Below, piece by piece: positions 7,600 through 10,443 of a DNA stretch of 10,443 nt (its first letter is position 1; each line of letters opens with the position of its first letter). Position numbers and translations under genes: made by a program. The stretch is from Acidimicrobiia bacterium. GTDB taxonomy: Bacteria > Actinomycetota > Acidimicrobiia > Acidimicrobiales > Poriferisodalaceae. The stretch is taken from assembly GCA_026983855.1 (NCBI GenBank), contig JALSTE010000500.1, positions 1 through 10,443 of the forward strand, in the 5' to 3' direction. The notes beneath the pieces are model-generated. The model saw only the letters and a list, made by a program, of their open reading frames with translations, was not told where the DNA came from and ran no database searches.

Positions 7600-7630
7600 C
7601 GGAGGCGGTCCCCTGAGGGGACCGCCTCCG
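7600..7630 (-). terminator. Perfect 14-bp hairpin downstream of tRNA-His
   Basis: CGGAGGCGGTCCCC (7600-7613), a TGA loop and the exact complement (7617-7630) form an uninterrupted 14-bp stem. It starts 5 nt past the encoded CCA of tRNA-His and lies before the CFA synthase promoter, so it is well placed to end the tRNA transcript and insulate the next gene. No U-tract follows. The layout copies that of tRNA-Lys at 331-375. Confidence 0.65.
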
Positions 7631-7635
7631 GCTGA

Positions 7636-7713
7636 TGGGGTGGCCGAGGGGACTCGAACCCCCGGCCTCCGGGATCACAACCCGGCGCTCTAACCAACTG
7701 AGCTACGGCCACC
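7636..7713 (-). tRNA. tRNA-His (anticodon GUG)
   Basis: A full cloverleaf on the minus strand. The acceptor GTGGCCG pairs perfectly with CGGCCAC, the anticodon stem CCGGG/CCCGG holds loop TTGTGAT (anticodon GTG, complement of 7676-7678), and the T-loop is TTCGAGT. The hallmark histidine identity elements are present: an extra G at -1 (complement of 7713) opposite discriminator C73 (complement of 7639). CCA is encoded (complement of 7636-7638). Confidence 0.97.
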
Positions 7714-7768
7714 AAGGTGGGCCATTCTGCCACATCTTCGCCCCGGTTCCGACTTCAATTCGACCCTT

Positions 7769-7805
7769 CCCGGTACCGGGGTGTCCCGAGGGCCCCCGCT
7801 AGAAT
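7769..7805 (+). promoter_or_regulatory. Candidate promoter and palindromic operator for the selenoprotein gene
   Basis: TAGAAT at 7800-7805 is a good -10 box. The position expected for a -35 (about 7777-7782) lacks a consensus but overlaps the right half of a perfect 12-bp palindrome, CCCGGTACCGGG (7769-7780). A regulator bound there would sit on the -35. Transcription would start near 7812, leaving a leader of about 75 nt. That leader includes a 7-bp stem (7847-7853 with 7868-7874) whose right arm touches the ribosome-binding site. The boxes are seen; regulatory use is inference. Confidence 0.38.
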
Positions 7806-7887
7806 CGGCCGGACGGGGAGGGGCGTGCCGGGACGATCGCCGCTCACCCCGGCCGACGGCCCGGACAGCCGGGGAGAGGGATCCACA

Positions 7888-8868
7888 GTGAACGACCAAG
7901 CCGGTGCCGAGGTGAAGGTGGAGAGGCGAAAGCCCCCCATCGACTACATCGTCCGCACCCGTGAGCAGTACTCGGGGCTGGGCTACCCGCCCTACGCCTG
8001 GACCCACTCCGAGGACGACCCGCCGTGGACGGAGGTCCCCGGCCCCCTGTCCGAACTGCGCCTGGGGGTGATCGCCACCGGGGGCATATACCGGACTGGC
8101 CAGACCGCCTTCACCTACCGGGACGACACCACCTATCGGGCCATTCCCACCGACGTCGAAGCCTCGGAGCTGAGGGCCACCCACTTCGCCTACGACCTCA
8201 CCGACGCCCGTGACGACATCAACGTGGTGTTCCCCATCGACACCCTGAGGTCCCTCGTGGCCGAGGGGAGGGTGGGGGAGCTGGGTCCCCGGTTCTACAC
8301 CTGCATGGGGGGTATCTACTCCCAGCGCCGCGTGGGTGAGGAGCTGGCCCCGGCCCTGGTGCAGCGGTGTCTGGAGGACGAGCTGGACGTGGTGCTGCTG
8401 GTACCCGTCTGACCGGTCTGCCATCAGACCGTGGGTCTGATCGCACGCCGGCTCGAGGCCGCCGGAATCGCCACCGTGTGCCTCACCAGTGCCCGGGACA
8501 TCACCCGGGCCGTGAACCCGCCCCGGGCCGCCTTCGTGGATTTTCCCCTGGGTCACACCTCGGGACGTCCCCACCAACCCGAGCTGAACCGGGCGATCGT
8601 CGGTGACGCCCTGCGGGCCTTCGAGGTGCTGAAGGTGCCCGGGTCCATGGTGCACCTGAGGTACCACTGGGCCGAGGACGATTCGTGGAAGGACGGGGTG
8701 ATGAGACCGTCGGCGGCCACCGCCGACGGCGGGTCCGGCTCGGGGGTGGCCGACGACCGGGTGGAGCGGTTCGACACCCCCCAGTTCCAGACCGAGGCCG
8801 ACGCCGCCGCGGCGGCGGACTCCCACGGCGGGGAGACCTGCGCGGTGTGCGCCGGGATCGACTTCTGA
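7888..8868 (+). CDS. PrdB/GrdB-like selenoprotein B family reductase, Sec at in-frame TGA 8410-8412
   Basis: A 326-codon gene interrupted by one in-frame TGA (codon 175). Before it, residues 18-174 (PIDYIVRTREQYSGLGYPPYAW ... LVPV) and after it PVCHQTVGLIARRLEAAGI, DITRAVNPPRAAFVDFPLGHTSG together match the glycine/sarcosine/betaine/D-proline reductase selenoprotein B family. There the active site is U-x-x-C; here U175-P-V-C178. In PrdB/GrdB the selenol attacks the substrate in reductive cleavage; the substrate of stand-alone actinobacterial members is unknown. A C-terminal tail adds C318-A-V-C321, a possible second redox pair. A SECIS-like hairpin follows the TGA directly. GTG 7888 has GGGGAGAGGG 7 nt upstream. 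No ribosome site precedes the GTG at 8431, so the second half is not an independent gene. No PrdA-like partner or selenocysteine machinery lies in the window. Alternative: a Cys-type gene with a nonsense mutation. Confidence 0.85.
8413..8451 (+). promoter_or_regulatory. Bacterial SECIS element (selenocysteine insertion hairpin)
   Basis: Beginning at the base after the TGA, a 39-nt hairpin forms. The upper stem ATCAGACC (8423-8430) pairs perfectly with GGTCTGAT (8434-8441) around loop GTG (8431-8433). After a C-C mismatch (8422/8442), TGC (8419-8421) pairs with GCA (8443-8445). After a second C-C mismatch (8418/8446), 8413-8417 pairs with 8447-8451, one pair being G-U. The apical loop starts 18 nt after the TGA and begins with G, matching the known bacterial SECIS layout (hairpin directly 3' of UGA, G at the loop start for SelB binding). 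A competing smaller hairpin, CGGTCTG (8414-8420) with CAGACCG (8425-8431), is also possible. Confidence 0.8.
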
Positions 8869-8875
8869 GGTAGGC

Positions 8876-8907
8876 GATCCCGCCTCCGGCCGGGGTGGGT
8901 CGGGATC
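8876..8907 (+). terminator. Possible terminator after the selenoprotein gene
   Basis: GATCCCG (8876-8882) pairs with CGGGATC (8901-8907) across an 18-nt GC-rich loop, starting 7 nt after the selenoprotein stop. No U-tract. The rest of the 134-base convergent gap (to 9002) shows only a 12-bp direct repeat, TCGATCTCGGGG at 8911-8922 and 8968-8979. Confidence 0.35.
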
Positions 8908-9002
8908 TGTTCGATCTCGGGGGAGTCTCGAGGCCCAGACCCGGGATCGGACCGGTCGAGGGCAGAGTCGATCTCGGGGAGCCCTGACCCCCCGAGGCCG
9001 GC

Positions 9003-9434
9003 TCAGGTCGGGGCGAAGCGCAGGATCCCCTGGCCCTCGGGGGTGGGTTCCCACACCGCGGTCACCTCCAGGCCGATGGCCAGACGATCGTCGTCGGGGT
9101 CGATCCCCACGATGTTGGTCAGCACCCGGGGTCCCTCGGTCAGTTCCACGTAGGCGATGACGAAGGGGGCGACCTCACCCCAGGCACCGTGGGCCCTGCG
9201 GGTCACCGTGAAGCTGTACACGGTTCCCCGGCCGGTGGCCTCGAACCACGTGACCTCGGTGGCGGCGCACTCGGGGCAGAACTCCCTCGGGTACCAGATG
9301 ACGAAACCGCACCGGTCGCAGCGGGGCAGGACGAGTCGCCCTTCGGCCGCCCCCCGCCAGTAGGGGGCGGTGTCGGGGTTGACGGGGGGTTCGACCACCG
9401 GAAGGTGGCCCCGGGGGGATGGTTCGGTGCTCAT
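9003..9434 (-). CDS. Zn-ribbon / OB-fold (DUF35) protein, thiolase partner
   Basis: A 143-residue protein with the two-part DUF35 layout: an N-terminal helix and rubredoxin-like zinc ribbon with C39, C42, C53 and C56 (CDRCG ... CPEC), then an OB-fold (about 65-135, starting GTVYSFTVTRRAHGAW). Proteins of this family bind acyl-CoA and form complexes with thiolase-like enzymes. Known cases are ChsH2 with the Ltp2 aldolase in sterol side-chain degradation and the archaeal thiolase/HMG-CoA synthase bridge. ATG 9434 overlaps the stop of the upstream thiolase-like gene (ATGA), with AGGAGG 4 nt upstream, so the two are translationally coupled and very probably form a complex. All four zinc ligands are present. 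The substrate is not evident. Confidence 0.92.
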   Translation of the reverse strand: MSTEPSPRGHLPVVEPPVNPDTAPYWRGAAEGRLVLPRCDRCGFVIWYPREFCPECAATEVTWFEATGRGTVYSFTVTRRAHGAWGEVAPFVIAYVELTEGPRVLTNIVGIDPDDDRLAIGLEVTAVWEPTPEGQGILRFAPT

Positions 9435-10443
9435 GAGTCCTCCTGTCCGAGGATGAGGGTGGCCGAGCCCATGCGGGTGGACAGCGCCCCACCCGTGCCG
9501 TGGGCCAGGGCCAGCCGGCAGTCGGGTACCTGGGTGCCGGGGTTGGCCTCACCCCGGAGCTGGCGGACGGCCTCGATGATCTTGGTCATACCCCCGCGGT
9601 TGGCGGGGTGGTTGTTGCACAGCCCCCCGCCGTCGGTGTTGAAGGGCAGACGGCCGTGGGGGGCCACCAGGGTCCCGTCGGCGACGAAGCGACCCCCCTC
9701 TCCCTTGGGGCAGAACCCGAGATCCTCCAGGGTCTCCAGCACGGTGATGGTGAACGAGTCGTATATCGAGACGTAGTCGATGTCATCGGGGGTGACCCCG
9801 GCCTCGGCGAAGGCCGCCGGTCCCGACCAGCGGGCCCCGGTGAAGGTCAGGTCGGGCCGTCCCCCCGTGGTGTGCTTGGGGGCCTCACCGTGGCCGAGGA
9901 CCTTGACCGTGGTGCGTTCGAGGTCGGCGGCGACCCCGGGGCTCACCACCACGACCGCCCCGCCACCGTCGGTGATCACGCAGCAGTCCAGGCGGTGGAG
10001 GGGGTCCGACACCATGGGTGAGTCCAGTACCTCCTCGACGGTGACCCGCTTGGGTAGGAAGGCGTGGGGATTGTGCGAGGCGTGGATCGAGGCCGCCACC
10101 TTGATCTCGGCCAGTTGGGCCGAGGTGGTCCCGAACTCGTGCATGTGACGGCGGGCCGCCAGGGCGTAGTTGGCGGGGATCGACAGCCCCCACTGGTTCT
10201 CGAAACCGATCTCGGGGGCGTCGGGGATCCTCCCGCTGCGCCCCGGGCGCCGTCCACCGGTACGGGGCCGTCCGGCCAGGGTGATGAGGGCCATCGCACT
10301 TGCCGGCGGCGATCGCGGCCGCGGCGTGCCCGACGTGGGCCAGGTAGGAGGAGCCGCCCACCTCGGTGGTGTCGAACCAGCGCAGCTTCAGCCCCCAGTA
10401 GTCGGCCATAGACAGGGGTCCGAAGCCCGGGGCGTCACCGGCG
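9431..10443 (-). CDS. Thiolase / lipid-transfer-protein-like enzyme, 5'-truncated by window, apparent frameshift near 10295
   Basis: The gene enters from beyond the right edge (reading minus). The first segment (10442 to about 10296) encodes AGDAPGFGPLSMADYWGLKLRW ... GGSSYLAHVGHAAAAIAAGKCD, the thiolase N-terminal half just after the missing start. Then the frame changes: MALITLAGRPR continues in another frame from 10294 to the stop at 9431. The canonical sequence would read ...GKCD-V-ALITLAGRPR, so 2 nt appear lost (GATGTGG to GATGG). The C-terminal part has SIYDSFTITVLETLEDLGFC (near 9760), typical of SCP-x/lipid-transfer-type thiolases, and FNTDGGGLCNNHPANRGG with a conserved His near 9608-9610. 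The final CxG cysteine of classical thiolases is replaced by HGTGG. The codons on both sides look intact, so a sequencing or assembly error is more likely than decay. It acts with the overlapping OB-fold protein on acyl-CoA thioesters. Confidence 0.85.

Noticed and set aside
7506..7733. N-terminal extension of the CFA synthase to 7733
   Set aside because: The added residues (GCDPGGRGFESPRPPH) are translated tRNA-His. ATG 7505 has a good Shine-Dalgarno and the family start.
8431..8868. Separate gene starting at GTG 8431
   Set aside because: No Shine-Dalgarno precedes it, the start codon is the loop of the SECIS hairpin, and its sequence is the second half of the selenoprotein family in the same frame.
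7690..9054. Long minus-strand frame (454 codons) opposite the selenoprotein
   Set aside because: It is low-complexity G/H/P/V-rich sequence, spans tRNA-His and the intergenic gap, and is the mirror of the real gene's codon bias.
1..10443. CRISPR array, insertion sequence, transposase or prophage genes
   Set aside because: No regularly spaced repeats, terminal inverted repeats, transposase or phage structural motifs were seen in any frame.

Overview
The window is about 10.4 kb of GC-rich DNA with strong G/C bias at third codon positions, frequent GTG starts, CCA-encoding tRNA genes and protein families typical of high-GC Actinomycetota. An Acidimicrobiia-like heterotroph is my best guess. This is inferred from gene content and composition only; no marker gene is present.

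Layout, left to right. Positions 1-330 hold no convincing gene. A tRNA-Lys(CUU) on the minus strand (378-453) is followed by a perfect hairpin. Two minus-strand genes come next: an M48-type membrane metallopeptidase (572-1414) and a large membrane protein with a PI-PLC-like phosphodiesterase domain at its C-terminus (1519-3837). A gap of about 480 bases with ambiguous coding potential separates these from a plus-strand two-component system: a DesK/NarX-type histidine kinase (4315-5460) and a NarL/FixJ response regulator (5525-6184). Convergent to them is a cyclopropane-fatty-acyl-phospholipid synthase (6243-7505, minus), then a tRNA-His(GUG) with a 14-bp hairpin behind it. 

The most notable locus is 7888-8868 on the plus strand. 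It is one gene of the glycine/sarcosine/betaine/D-proline reductase selenoprotein B (PrdB/GrdB-like) family, interrupted by an in-frame TGA at 8410-8412. The homology continues in the same frame through the TGA (...VPV-U-PVCHQTVGLIAR...). A 39-nt hairpin starts at the base after the TGA and has the geometry of a bacterial SECIS element. I read it as a selenoprotein with a U-P-V-C redox motif. A conventional annotation would call it two ORFs or a pseudogene.

The right end (minus strand) carries a thiolase / lipid-transfer-protein-like gene that runs off the window and has an apparent 2-nt frameshift near 10295. It overlaps by ATGA a Zn-ribbon/OB-fold (DUF35) partner protein (9003-9434). Such pairs act in acyl-CoA or sterol side-chain metabolism. 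Membrane-lipid and acyl-CoA functions recur in the window (PLC-like protein, CFA synthase, thiolase pair), but apart from the thiolase/OB-fold pair and the two-component pair the genes are not obviously one pathway.
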